The notes below the pieces were generated by a model, which had not been told where the DNA came from, did not search any database, and was given only the letters and a program-made list of their open reading frames with translations. This document shows, one piece after another, positions 17,748 to 26,975 of a stretch of DNA of 53,978 nucleotides. Position 1 is the stretch's first letter. Each line of letters opens with the position of its first letter. This DNA is from Cupriavidus lacunae (GTDB lineage: Bacteria > Pseudomonadota > Gammaproteobacteria > Burkholderiales > Burkholderiaceae): assembly GCF_003353055.1 (NCBI RefSeq), contig NZ_QKWJ01000050.1, forward strand, positions 370 to 54,347, in the 5' to 3' direction. Made by a program: the position numbers and the translations under genes.

Positions 17748-17900
17748 CTCGTCTCCTTATGATGTTTTTTCCTGGAGTGGTACCCGGCGGGGGCCAGCCT
17801 TCCATTCTAGATTTTGCTGCCCTTCTTGAGGGCCATGGTTGTCGCTCACCGTGCGTGCACGCTGCCCCTGCATCTTGAGGCGCCGTGGGCAACGGTTCGC

Positions 17901-18524
17901 TTACCTTAGTCGTGCTTTCGCGTTCTCAATCTCCTCCTCCAAATCCCGCAACTGATCCTTCCCAAAAAACATCTCGTCGCCGACAAAGAAGGTCGGAGAG
18001 CCAAACGCACCGCGTTCGAATGAATTCTGGGTATTCGCCAGCAAGATCTGCTTGACCTCGGGATCCGCAATGCGGGCCTCGAAGCCTTTTCCGTCCAAAC
18101 CGGCGACATCCAGGGCTGCCGAGATGACGGCGGGATCATCCATCTTCAAACCTTGTTCCCACATGTTTGCGAACACGGAATTTACGTAGGGCATAAAGGT
18201 GCCGTTCTTCTGGGCAGCCACGGCTCCGCGCATGATCTGCAATGTATTGACGGGCCAAAATGGATTGTCCCGATAGTCGGTCACTCCGTGCTTGGTGATG
18301 AAGCGCTGGATCTCCAAACGCCCAAACTCCGGCTTGTTCTTGATACCCGCAAAAGCCTCCGCGGGAGAACGATTCCCCGTTAGCCTGAACAGTCCCCCAA
18401 GAAGCACCGGAATATATTCGAACTTGACGCCCTGCCGTGCCTCAATACTCGGAATGACTTTGTGGCTAAGGTAGGAATTCGGGCTGCCGAAATCAAAGTG
18501 GAACTGAACTCGTACGCCGCTCAT
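17901..18524 (-). CDS. DsbA-family 2-hydroxychromene-2-carboxylate isomerase-like, copy 2
   Basis: A 207-residue GST-kappa/DsbA-fold protein. FHFDFGSPNSYLSHK carries the candidate active-site Ser, VLLGGLFRLTGNRSP the next conserved block, and GAFGSPTFFVGDEMFFGKDQ the cis-Pro region. It differs clearly from the copy at 10.6 kb, so it is not a recent duplicate. It lies downstream of the thiolase and SDR genes on the minus strand, but 556 bases separate it from the thiolase, so a separate promoter is possible. Its substrate is unknown. Confidence 0.88.
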   Translation of the reverse strand: MSGVRVQFHFDFGSPNSYLSHKVIPSIEARQGVKFEYIPVLLGGLFRLTGNRSPAEAFAGIKNKPEFGRLEIQRFITKHGVTDYRDNPFWPVNTLQIMRGAVAAQKNGTFMPYVNSVFANMWEQGLKMDDPAVISAALDVAGLDGKGFEARIADPEVKQILLANTQNSFERGAFGSPTFFVGDEMFFGKDQLRDLEEEIENAKARLR

Positions 18525-19080
18525 GGTGTCTCCTAATATATGACGTGGTGAAATTTGGGTGGAACGTTTAGCAAAAAGAAATCACGAGCGGTACTCGCCC
18601 GGGTTTCTCTGTCTGGCGTTGGCCAACCAGGACATTGGTGTACGATTGACGCCAGCGCCGGTCTATCACGTGCCGCACATCAGTGGCAGGCATATTCGCT
18701 CGCGGGCACTGGCCGCCTGTTCATTGCTTTTGCCTTTGGCGTGCGCCAACCGGCCCACGCTCTGCAAGCGCGGTCATACGGCCTGCCCAGATACGGGACT
18801 CACCGATAACAAGTGCTGGTGAGCAGATCGGGTAGCTTCGAATTTCCCTCGCGCATCGTCTGTCGATTCCGCCGCTACCGTAATGACACCTGCCAGTTCG
18901 ACTTCAGCGTTTAACACAAAGAGGGAGAATATTTGTGCTGCCTTCTGTGAAACGTGATCATTTCCAAACGCCGTGTCTTTCATTGCTATCCCCGGTTGGA
19001 TCCTCTGTATGGTGGCATCGCAATCGCCGCGATACCGGTTATAGATCTGAGGTCACCGAAAACCGTATTCCAATGGCGAT
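18525..19080. other. Gap without a recognised gene
   Basis: This 556-base stretch lies between the thiolase and isomerase genes. One small minus-strand frame (18,983 to 18,774, 69 codons, MKDTAFGNDHVSQKA...) starts with a plausible site but matches nothing I recognise. No promoter or terminator is clear. Confidence 0.4.
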
Positions 19081-20265
19081 TTACGCTACCTCGAACAGCC
19101 CCGCTGCCCCCATTCCACCACCGACACACATCGTGACGACAACGTATTTCTCTCCACGGCGTTTGCCCTCGATCAGGGCGTGACCCACAAGCCTTGCCCC
19201 CGTCATGCCATACGGGTGCCCGATGGAAATCCCGCCACCGTTCACATTCAATCGGTCCGGGTCGATACCAAGGCGATCGCGACAGTAAAGAACCTGGCAC
19301 GCGAACGCTTCATTCAGTTCCCACAGACCGATATCGCTAACCTTCAACCCATGCCGCTCCAGGAGTTTCGGGATCGCAAAAACCGGGCCAATACCCATTT
19401 CCTCGGGCGCACAGCCCGCCACCGCGATGCCGCGGTAGATGCCAAGAGGCTGCAATCCGCGCCGCTCGGCCAGGCGGCGGTCCACCAGGACCGAGGCCGA
19501 GGCACCATCTGAAAGCTGACTTGCGTTTCCCCCGGTGACGACGCCGCCGTCGATGACTGTCCTGAGCTTTGCCAACCCCTCCACTGTTGTGTCGGGACGG
19601 CTCCCTTCGTCGCGGTCCAGTAGCACCTCACGGAAACTGATCTCCCCCGTCTCCCTATCCTGGATCGCCATGGACGTTTGGAACGGTACTATTTCGGCCG
19701 CAAAGCGGCCCTCCTCCTGGGCAAGTGCCGTACGCCGCTGCGATTCCGCCGCGTAAACATCCTGCGCCTCTCGGGAAATGCCATATCTCCTTGCGACGAG
19801 TTCAGCGGTCTGCAGCATCGGCATATAGGCATGTGGAACCCGCTCGATCAATTCCGAGTCGGCTGCACTCGTCATCCATTCGACAAAACGGTCCTGAACC
19901 AACGAGATGCTCTCTTGCCCCCCTGCCACCACCACATCCATCTCGTCCACAATGATTTGCTTTGCTGCGGTGGCCATCGCCATCAAGCCAGAGGCGCATT
20001 GCCGGTCGATGGACTGACCCGCGACGTTGACCGGAAGTCCGCCGGCTAACGCGCTAAGACGGCCAATGTTCATGCCAGCTGTGCCTCCCGGCATCGAGGT
20101 ACCGATCACTACATCCTCAATCTCTTCCGCGGCGATTCCGGCACGCTGAACCGCATGCGATATAACGTGCCCCATGAGGGTCGGCGATTTTGTGTTGTTC
20201 AGCGAACCCTTATAGGCGCGACCGATCCCGGTCCGTGCCGTCGAGACAATGACTGCTTCCCTCAT
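19081..20265 (-). CDS. Acetyl-CoA acyltransferase (thiolase)
   Basis: A 394-residue thiolase. The nucleophile Cys is residue 90 in SIDRQCASG, and the other active-site blocks are NEAFACQVLYCRD, NGGGISIGHPYGMTGAR and CVGGGMG. It cleaves a 3-ketoacyl-CoA with free CoA. The start at 20265 follows GAGGG. It lies 171 bases after SDR copy 3 and is probably co-transcribed from the TetR-operator promoter. With the acyl-CoA ligase and dehydrogenase at 22.7-26.2 kb it would give most of a beta-oxidation-like cycle. Confidence 0.93.
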   Translation of the reverse strand: MREAVIVSTARTGIGRAYKGSLNNTKSPTLMGHVISHAVQRAGIAAEEIEDVVIGTSMPGGTAGMNIGRLSALAGGLPVNVAGQSIDRQCASGLMAMATAAKQIIVDEMDVVVAGGQESISLVQDRFVEWMTSAADSELIERVPHAYMPMLQTAELVARRYGISREAQDVYAAESQRRTALAQEEGRFAAEIVPFQTSMAIQDRETGEISFREVLLDRDEGSRPDTTVEGLAKLRTVIDGGVVTGGNASQLSDGASASVLVDRRLAERRGLQPLGIYRGIAVAGCAPEEMGIGPVFAIPKLLERHGLKVSDIGLWELNEAFACQVLYCRDRLGIDPDRLNVNGGGISIGHPYGMTGARLVGHALIEGKRRGEKYVVVTMCVGGGMGAAGLFEVA

Positions 20266-20436
20266 GCTGCCCTCTTGATGATGTAAATACCGGGGTAGAC
20301 ATCCCGCTATGACCGCGTCTCTCTCTGACGCATCGCGAAGCTTGGCCACCAACAGACAGAATGGATAATTTCTTCGGGTGGCAAGGCATTGCGATCGTGC
20401 GGAAGCGGTCTCTATCCCATTGGTTAGACGTTTTGA

Positions 20437-21171
20437 TTACCAGGTCTCAGTCCAGGGACGCAGGTCGAGTTCAAAGGTCCAGGCGTCACGTGGTTGCGAA
20501 TGAAGGTACCAGTAGTTCTGCGCGATATGCTCCGGATTCAGAATGCCATCCTGGTCTTTCAATGCATAACGATCCGGAAAATTGGTGCGGATAAAGTCAG
20601 TGTCGATCGCGCCGTCCACCACAATATGGGCTACATGGATGTTCTTCGAGCCGAGTTCGCGGGCCATGCTTTGCGCAAGCGCGCGAAGCGCATGCTTGGC
20701 GCCCGCAAACGCGGCATAGTTTTCCTTGCCTCGCAGACCCGCAGTAGCGCCGGTAAAGAGAATCGTGCCGCGTTGACGCTGCACCATGCGCTTGGCAACT
20801 TCCCTTGCGTTCAGAAATCCTGCAAAGCAGGCCATCTCCCAGATCTTGAAGTACTTTCGCGCGGTCTCCTCAAGGATGGAAGAAGGCACATTGGCGCCAA
20901 TGTTAAATACGAGAACATCAATTGGACCGATCTCGGACTCAATTTTGTCGATGAGGGCGACCACTTCCTCTTCCTTGCGCGCGTCCGTGCCAAACGCGTA
21001 GGCGATCCCGCCGGCATCGCGAATGGAGTCAACCAGCGGTTGGAGCTTGTCCGCTGAACGACGCGTCACACAAGCGACCATGCCTTCCGCGGCGAAACGC
21101 TTCGCGATTGCACCACCAGTCGAGTCCCCCGCTCCGATTACGAGCGCGACACTCTGCTCTTTGACATCCAT
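20437..21171 (-). CDS. Divergent SDR lacking catalytic Ser and Tyr, copy 3
   Basis: A 244-residue paralogue of the 8.8 kb gene, of exactly equal length. VIGAGDSTGGAIAKRFA, NIGANVPSSILEETARKYF, TILFTGATAGLRG and AAFAGAKHALRALAQSMARE show the same Ala and Phe replacements at the catalytic Ser and Tyr, with Lys kept. The start at 21171 follows AAAGGAGA. It is first of a minus-strand unit with the thiolase and is driven by a promoter with a perfect AAACGATCGTTT operator. Keeping three family members in one island suggests a dedicated role. Confidence 0.87.
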   Translation of the reverse strand: MDVKEQSVALVIGAGDSTGGAIAKRFAAEGMVACVTRRSADKLQPLVDSIRDAGGIAYAFGTDARKEEEVVALIDKIESEIGPIDVLVFNIGANVPSSILEETARKYFKIWEMACFAGFLNAREVAKRMVQRQRGTILFTGATAGLRGKENYAAFAGAKHALRALAQSMARELGSKNIHVAHIVVDGAIDTDFIRTNFPDRYALKDQDGILNPEHIAQNYWYLHSQPRDAWTFELDLRPWTETW

Positions 21172-21190
21172 CACTGTCTCCTTTATTAAC

Positions 21191-21240
21191 AAACGATCGT
21201 TTAGTAACAAAAGAGTATTTCATCCCCGTGCAAGAGTCAA
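21191..21240 (-). promoter_or_regulatory. Promoter and TetR-type operator before SDR copy 3
   Basis: On the minus strand TTGACT (21235-21240), a 17-base spacer and TACTCT (21212-21217) are followed by AAACGATCGTTT (21191-21202), perfectly palindromic. The operator ends about 20 bases before the start codon, so a bound repressor would block transcription start or early elongation. Confidence 0.7.
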
Positions 21241-21550
21241 GGGCGTCTTACGCTAACGCACCTACAACGAGAAAGCTCAGGAGCACGCTCTGCGCGGCAC
21301 GCGCACTGGCAAGGCTGGTAAGGATGGAAGAAGAAGAAAAGCCGCGACGGCGCTTGCTGTATGGCTTCGCGCGCAACGGCCCGAACCGGAAGCATCGACA
21401 GCACGTGCGGTGCGGCCGGGTCCGACAATCGAAGCCGTCGCAATGAAAGCGCGGTACCACGGGCATGCACGCACATATCTGCGCGCATCGAGAAGAACCC
21501 AGAAGGGCGCAGAACTGCGCCCGGAGGAGGCGGTGCTACATTGGCACCGC
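21241..21550. other. Gap without a recognised gene
   Basis: This stretch of 310 bases lies between the SDR promoter and the end of tetR. Short overlapping frames exist on both strands, but none has a family match or a good start site. Confidence 0.4.
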
Positions 21551-22129
21551 TTAGGTCTTGCTGAGGGGTTCGAGCCGTTCAATAGACCGCCCGAGAAAGC
21601 GACGGCTGGAAGCGAGAATTTGCTGCCTGGTCCGGTCGGTTTCAACGACCCGGGCCAGCAAAATGGCACCCACGCACTGCGCAATCAACGCCCAAGCCGC
21701 ATCCGAGTCGTCCAAACGCTGCTTCCAACTGCTCTGCAGTTTCTTCGCGCTTTCCTCCACTGAGGCGCGGACTGCTGGCCCGGACCTCGCGATTTCAGGT
21801 CCCAAGGTCGGCAGGACGCAACCTGATTCCGGATGCAGCGCATGAGAACTGCTGAGATAGCTTCTGATGCGTTTCACGAAATGATCTTCGGCCGTCTCAT
21901 CATCGCCTGCGAGCATTTCAGCGCTGTTGGCCAACTCCCGCCGGATCACTTCCGCGAACAGTTCCGCTTTAGAGTCAAAATGACTATAGAAGGCCCCACC
22001 CGTGAGCCCGATGGCCCCCATCAGGGCATCGACTCCCGTTGAATCGAATCCACCCTTTTTGGCAATCGCTTGACTACTGTTAAGGAGTTTTTCCCGCGTC
22101 TCCTGCTTGTGCGTGCTTGAGTAGCGCAT
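21551..22129 (-). CDS. TetR/AcrR-family transcriptional regulator
   Basis: A 192-residue regulator. The N-terminal helix-turn-helix domain (about residues 9-55: TREKLLNSSQAIAKKGGFDS, then GLTGGAFYSHFDSKAELFAEV) is standard for TetR proteins. The rest is a ligand-binding helical domain with GCVLPTLGPEIARSGP. It sits between the SDR/thiolase unit and the acyl-CoA ligase/dehydrogenase unit, both of which carry the same palindrome at their promoters, and a related palindrome lies in front of tetR itself. It is probably a repressor released by an acyl-CoA or related ligand. Confidence 0.88.
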   Translation of the reverse strand: MRYSSTHKQETREKLLNSSQAIAKKGGFDSTGVDALMGAIGLTGGAFYSHFDSKAELFAEVIRRELANSAEMLAGDDETAEDHFVKRIRSYLSSSHALHPESGCVLPTLGPEIARSGPAVRASVEESAKKLQSSWKQRLDDSDAAWALIAQCVGAILLARVVETDRTRQQILASSRRFLGRSIERLEPLSKT

Positions 22130-22163
22130 TTTCGGCTCACTTCGAACTCAGGACATGGCAGGA

Positions 22164-22185
22164 ATTATAGCATGACGATCGTTCA
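22164..22185 (-). promoter_or_regulatory. tetR promoter -10 with operator
   Basis: On the minus strand a perfect TATAAT lies at 22164-22169, 35 bases before the tetR ATG. A TGACGATCGTTCA palindromic site (22173-22185) lies just upstream, where the -35 spacer would be. No good -35 is seen. The overlap predicts autorepression. Confidence 0.5.
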
Positions 22186-22433
22186 GGAAAGGTCTGCCTC
22201 AGTTAGATGCTGCGGCGCACGGGCTGCCGCTTCCCAAGATACTGGCCTGCGCTCGAAAGGATCGGGAGCAGCGAATGCCGTCCTGTACATCGGCCGTCCA
22301 AGCCCGTCTAAGCGCTGTCTCTTCGCGGCCCGACTAAGTGCCATCCTCAGGACACGAAGGCGCCCAGCTCACACTCCTGTGCCGGGGGCGCCCAACGGCA
22401 TGCGCAGATCAGATCACCAACCGTGAATACTTG

Positions 22434-22482
22434 TTGACATCACTCAGTGTGTAACCTAGCATCGTTTGGCAAACGACCGTTA
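22434..22482 (+). promoter_or_regulatory. Promoter and TetR-type operator before the acyl-CoA ligase
   Basis: TTGACA (22434-22439), a 17-base spacer, TAGCAT (22457-22462), then AAACGACCGTTA (22471-22482). The gene starts 200 bases further on, so the message has a long leader (22,483-22,682) in which I see no riboswitch or small frame. Positions 22,186-22,430 hold nothing recognised. Confidence 0.65.
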
Positions 22483-22682
22483 ACTAACGAATCACGCGAA
22501 ATCTGTTGGCGCCAGTCCCCGGGACGGGTACTCGGTCGGCAGGCCCATCAGTGAGCTGCGCGTTCGTCACGATGCTTCTCCCTACACGGAGTCGATTTCA
22601 TTTGGGAAGCCGTGGAGCAGATGGCAACAAAGCGAAATAACCCCGGATATTAACCAGGGTATAACAACTGAGAGACATCAAT

Positions 22683-24353
22683 ATGGAAGCCAGACGCTGG
22701 CATAGTTCCTATCCCCCCGGGATACCGCTTGAGATTGATGTGGACGCGCCAGCGACACTGGGGTCCATGATTGCACGCGCGGTCGCCTCGTTCGCCATGC
22801 GTCCTGCGGTAACCTGCCTGGAGGAATCACTTAGTTACGCAGAGCTCGGCATTCTGTCTGAGGCGCTTGCGACTTTCCTGCAGCAGTCAGGATTGAGAAA
22901 GGGGGATCGTGTAGCGTTGATGCTGCCAAGTTGCCCAGCTTTCCTGATAGGCTTGGCAGCGATATTTCAAGCAGGGATGGTGGCGGTTCCAGTCAATCCC
23001 CTGTATACGCCGCGTGAATTGAAGCATCAGCTGCAGGATTCTGGCGCCACCTGCATTATCGTCGCCGACCAACTGCAGCAGCCGCTGCAGCAAGTGCTGG
23101 AGGAAACCAGCATTGTTCAGGTGCTGACGGCACCGGTTGTTGGAATGAAACCTATTGTCGGTCAACTGGCACTCGCAAAAGACGCTGGCGCTGTTCAACA
23201 AGCCGGCACGACCGGTGGTCGCACGTGCCAACCTTTAGCCGACGCAATTCTACAGGGAAGCAGGGGCACTCTTTCCCCGGTCGCACAGACCGCTCAGGAC
23301 ATCGCCATTCTGCAATACACCGGTGGCACGACGGGTGTGTCCAAGGGGGCAGTCCTCACGCACAAGTCAGTTTGCGCGAGTTTGGCGCAAATTTTGACTT
23401 GGGTTGGACCACCGTTAGCAGGCTCGGAGGCATCGATGGTGACACCGCTGCCTCTGTATCATATCTTCCCGCTTGCAACTGCATTACTGGCGCTATCGCT
23501 CGGTTGTGAGAATCGCTTGGTTCCCAATCCGCGTGAGGCTGGTTCTGTGCTTGCTGAATTGAAGCGGCGGCCGTTTCAGATTCTTGTCGGGGTCAACACC
23601 TTGTTCAACAGCTTGGTGAACACACCGGAACTCATTTCCGTAGACTTCAGCGCTACCCGTTTGGTGATTGGCGCCGGGGCGTCAATCCAGGACGCTATTG
23701 CAAAGCGATGGCTCGCGGCCGGTGCTCCCCCTGTTACCGAAGCTTATGGTCTTACAGAGACCTCACCGAGCGCCACCTTCAATCCTCCTGGGCGAAGCGG
23801 ATCGATCGGTATTCCTGTGCCTTCGACCGACGTTCGCCTGGTAGATGAAAGTGGGCACGACGTCCCACTCGGTGTTGCGGGCGAACTTCTGATCAAGGGA
23901 CCACAACTCTTCAGCGGCTATTGGAATCAGGAGGACGAAACACGGAAAGCGTTCCTTGATGGTGGCTGGTTCAGGACGGGTGACATTGTGGTCATGGACG
24001 AATTGGGATTCATGACAATGGTCGACCGCAAGAAGGACATGATTCTCGTCTCAGGCTTCAACGTTTATCCGAATGAGATCGAGGCCGTCGTCGCAATGAT
24101 GCCCGATGTCCTCGAGGCCGCCTGTATCGGCGTGCCTGACGACCGTTCTGGCGAGGCCCCGCACCTCTTCATCGTGCCATGCAATATGGCGCTCACCACG
24201 GAACAAGTGGAGGCACACTGTCGCTCCCATCTTGCGGCCTATAAAGTGCCACGACACATTACGTTTGTCGATGCCCTGCCCAAATCAACGGTGGGCAAGA
24301 TCCTGCGTAGAGACTTGCGTTCGCGCTTGGTTGCCGAGCAAAGCAATGCATAG
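22683..24353 (+). CDS. Long-chain-fatty-acid-CoA ligase-like acyl-CoA synthetase
   Basis: A 556-residue FadD-type adenylate-forming ligase. YTGGTTGVSKG (residues 212-222) is the nucleotide-binding loop, EAYGLTETSP the A5 motif, GWFRTGDIVVMDELGFM the hinge, VSGFNVYPNEIE the A8 motif, and LPKSTVGKILRRDLR contains the catalytic Lys. It forms an acyl-CoA from the pathway acid. Start at 22683 with GAGAG upstream. The acyl-CoA dehydrogenase follows after 66 bases, so the two form an operon. Confidence 0.92.
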   Translation: MEARRWHSSYPPGIPLEIDVDAPATLGSMIARAVASFAMRPAVTCLEESLSYAELGILSEALATFLQQSGLRKGDRVALMLPSCPAFLIGLAAIFQAGMVAVPVNPLYTPRELKHQLQDSGATCIIVADQLQQPLQQVLEETSIVQVLTAPVVGMKPIVGQLALAKDAGAVQQAGTTGGRTCQPLADAILQGSRGTLSPVAQTAQDIAILQYTGGTTGVSKGAVLTHKSVCASLAQILTWVGPPLAGSEASMVTPLPLYHIFPLATALLALSLGCENRLVPNPREAGSVLAELKRRPFQILVGVNTLFNSLVNTPELISVDFSATRLVIGAGASIQDAIAKRWLAAGAPPVTEAYGLTETSPSATFNPPGRSGSIGIPVPSTDVRLVDESGHDVPLGVAGELLIKGPQLFSGYWNQEDETRKAFLDGGWFRTGDIVVMDELGFMTMVDRKKDMILVSGFNVYPNEIEAVVAMMPDVLEAACIGVPDDRSGEAPHLFIVPCNMALTTEQVEAHCRSHLAAYKVPRHITFVDALPKSTVGKILRRDLRSRLVAEQSNA

Positions 24354-24419
24354 CGCCCCGCTCAGCCCTACTCGATTTCTCTCTGGCCTGCCATGCGGCT
24401 GCCAGCATACCCGGACCAT

Positions 24420-26189
24420 ATGAACTACTATCACGCCCCCCTCCGCGATCTTCAGTTCGTGCTGCATGAGCTGCTCGACGTGTCCACCGGCTCCGCAATT
24501 GCCGAAATTGCCGATCCCGACACCATCAACCAGGTAATCGAAGCCGCAGGTCAGTTCGCTACAGAGATTCTGGCGCCCCTGAACGGCATTGGAGACCTCC
24601 AAGGCTGCACCATGCCTTCGTCAGGTGTGGTGACGACGCCTGAGGGATTCAAGAACGCATACAAGCGGTTTTCTGAGGCGGGCTGGACCGCACTGGCATG
24701 TCAATCGGAGCATGGTGGTCAGGGACTGCCGAACGCGGTCAATGCGGCTGTCATGGAGATATTCGCTGGCGCTAACATGGCCTGGGCGGCTTATCCTGGT
24801 ATGTCGCAGGCGGCTTACACATGCCTGGCGGCAAATGGCGCGGACGCGCAGAGGGCGCTCTACCTGCCGAAGCTGGCTTCCGGCGAATGGGCGGGAACCA
24901 TGTGTTTGACCGAGCCGCATTGCGGCACCGACCTCGGACTTTTGCGCACCCGTGCAGTACCGAATGCCGATGGCACCTTCGGCATAACCGGTACGAAGAT
25001 CTTCATTTCGGGAGGCGAACACGACTTCACGGACAATATCGTCCATTTGGTACTCGCCCGGTTACCGGACTCGCCCCCCGGCGTCAAGGGTATCTCCCTC
25101 TTCCTTGTTCCAAAGTTCCTGGTGTCGCCTGAAGGAGATCTGGCCGAACGCAACGCAGTCACTTGTGGCTCCCTGGAGCACAAAATGGGCATCCATGCGA
25201 ACGCCACCTGCACGATGAACTTCGATGGTGCAACGGGTTATCTGGTGGGCGAGCCAGACAAGGGGCTCGCGGCTATGTTCGTTATGATGAACCACGCGCG
25301 GCTCCTTGTCGGGGTCAATGCAATCGGACTGATGGAGGCGGCGTACCAGAAGGCACTGGGCTATGCAAAGGACCGCACACAAGGAAGGTCCCCCACAGCA
25401 TCGGCCCGGCATAGCCCGGCGGATCCGATTATCGAGCATGCTGATGTGCGCCGTATGCTGCTGACTCAGAAAGCATATATCGAAGGAACACGAGCATTCG
25501 CGCAGTGGGCATGCCAGCTGGCAGACACCCAGCACTTCGGCGATGACTCCGGGATTCGGCATCAGGCGGCAGAACTCTCTGCACTGGTTACACCGATCGT
25601 CAAAGCATTCAGCAGCGACCTCGCCGTCGAATGTACCAGCTTGGCAATGCAAGTCCTTGGTGGACATGGCTATATCGTGGATAACCAGGTCGAACAGCAT
25701 CTTCGTGACGCACGTATCATCCCGCTCTACGAAGGTGCCAACGGCATTCAAGCCATGGACCTCCTTGGACGCAAAGTTCTCTCCGACCAGGGCACACGGC
25801 TGGAGATGTTCCTTGCAATTGTCACCGAGTTCATCGACGCGAATGCCGATAATCCAGTCCTGCGGGAATTCACCGCCCCGCTTTCGAGTGCGACCGATGT
25901 GTTGCGGAATGCGACGCACGAAGTATCGATGCAAGCCAAGGCGGATCCTCACGTCTTGGGAAGCGTTGCTGCATCATACCTTCGGCTTGCCGGTCATGTC
26001 GGTCTAGCATGGATGTGGGCACGTATGGCTGCGATCGGGCTCGTCAACGCCGCCTCTGCCGACCCGATCTATGCATCGAAAGTCGCGACGGCGCGCTTCT
26101 ATTTCAAGAAGCTGCTACCCGAAATACAATCTCTGGCAGCGGCTATCGCCGCCGGCTCCGGTCCGATCATGGAGCTTGATTTCGGCTAA
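24420..26189 (+). CDS. Acyl-CoA dehydrogenase (long, C-terminal-extended type)
   Basis: A 589-residue acyl-CoA dehydrogenase of the larger class that includes DmdC-type enzymes. The start MNYYHAPLRDLQFVLHELLD is the typical N-terminal domain of this class. MCLTEPHCGTDLGLLRTRA and GTKIFISGGEHD are FAD/substrate blocks, HKMGIHANATCTMNFDGATG follows, and the catalytic base Glu is residue 438 in YEGANGIQAMDLLGRKV. It introduces a double bond into an acyl-CoA. An upstream in-frame ATG at 24393 is possible, but 24420 fits the family start. No strong ribosome binding site is seen. Confidence 0.92.
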   Translation: MNYYHAPLRDLQFVLHELLDVSTGSAIAEIADPDTINQVIEAAGQFATEILAPLNGIGDLQGCTMPSSGVVTTPEGFKNAYKRFSEAGWTALACQSEHGGQGLPNAVNAAVMEIFAGANMAWAAYPGMSQAAYTCLAANGADAQRALYLPKLASGEWAGTMCLTEPHCGTDLGLLRTRAVPNADGTFGITGTKIFISGGEHDFTDNIVHLVLARLPDSPPGVKGISLFLVPKFLVSPEGDLAERNAVTCGSLEHKMGIHANATCTMNFDGATGYLVGEPDKGLAAMFVMMNHARLLVGVNAIGLMEAAYQKALGYAKDRTQGRSPTASARHSPADPIIEHADVRRMLLTQKAYIEGTRAFAQWACQLADTQHFGDDSGIRHQAAELSALVTPIVKAFSSDLAVECTSLAMQVLGGHGYIVDNQVEQHLRDARIIPLYEGANGIQAMDLLGRKVLSDQGTRLEMFLAIVTEFIDANADNPVLREFTAPLSSATDVLRNATHEVSMQAKADPHVLGSVAASYLRLAGHVGLAWMWARMAAIGLVNAASADPIYASKVATARFYFKKLLPEIQSLAAAIAAGSGPIMELDFG

Positions 26190-26367
26190 CGCCTCTACTT
26201 TCGCTATGGTCTATTTGGCGGCAGCCGCAGCAGAATGCGCTGCCGCCAGAACATACAGAGTTTGCTGCATGCCGGGCGCCGAAGAAGTTGGGCTCTGCAA
26301 CCAAACGCAGTATCGGGTAAATATGACAATGCCGAGTTCCAATTCTGGATATTGAGCCTGTATATGC

Positions 26368-26964
26368 TCAAGATCTCGTTTGTGCGATACCGGCCGCCGG
26401 CCACGCCAACATCACAACGGCGATCATGCGGTCCAATTCGCCCCTGCTCGCACCCGCCTGCGGCAAATTCAAGATCGTTTGCATCGCCCCGAGAAAATAC
26501 CAAGCCAGCGCAGCGACATCTGCATCAGCTGGCAGTTCGCCAACTGCAATTGCTTCCCGAAGCAGACCTTCGAGCAGAACGCGCTGCTGGTTCATCCCCG
26601 AGAGCGCCGCCTTCTGCCCTGCTGCCGGCAGATCGACTAGCTCGGCACAACTTCTTGCGAGCAGGCAACCCGGGGGGCGACGGGACCCCATCGGCAGCAG
26701 CCCCCGCAGCAGCGCCTCGAGCCGCGCACGCGCACTGCCGCCCTCGTATGACTTCATCCTCCGTAGCACCCGATCCGTATAGGTTTCAAGTGCGATCTGG
26801 AACAGGCCATCCTTGTCCTGAAAACGTTGGTAAAGGCTTGAACGCGATAGTCCGGTCGCTTTCGTCAACACGTTGATCGATGTAGCCGCGTATCCGTGAC
26901 GCCAGAAGGCATCCAGGGCTGCATCAATGACGGCACCTTCGTCGTATTGCGGCTTGCCGCTCAT
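26368..26964 (-). CDS. TetR/AcrR-family transcriptional regulator
   Basis: A 198-residue regulator. The helix-turn-helix is AAVLDAF-like (VIDAALDAFWRHGYAATSIN, then GLSRSSLYQRFQDKDGLF), followed by a C-terminal domain of the type with PPGCLLARSCAELVDLP. It is divergent from an NmrA-like gene now broken by an IS21 element, which would have been its target. A 16-base perfect palindrome lies between them. Its presumed target is no longer functional, so the regulator may be an orphan. Confidence 0.88.
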   Translation of the reverse strand: MSGKPQYDEGAVIDAALDAFWRHGYAATSINVLTKATGLSRSSLYQRFQDKDGLFQIALETYTDRVLRRMKSYEGGSARARLEALLRGLLPMGSRRPPGCLLARSCAELVDLPAAGQKAALSGMNQQRVLLEGLLREAIAVGELPADADVAALAWYFLGAMQTILNLPQAGASRGELDRMIAVVMLAWPAAGIAQTRS

Positions 26965-26975
26965 TCAAATACCCT

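Noticed and set aside
25062..25952. 296-codon minus-strand frame opposite the acyl-CoA dehydrogenase
   Set aside because: It is fully antisense to conserved acyl-CoA dehydrogenase sequence and rich in Cys/His/Arg without any motif.
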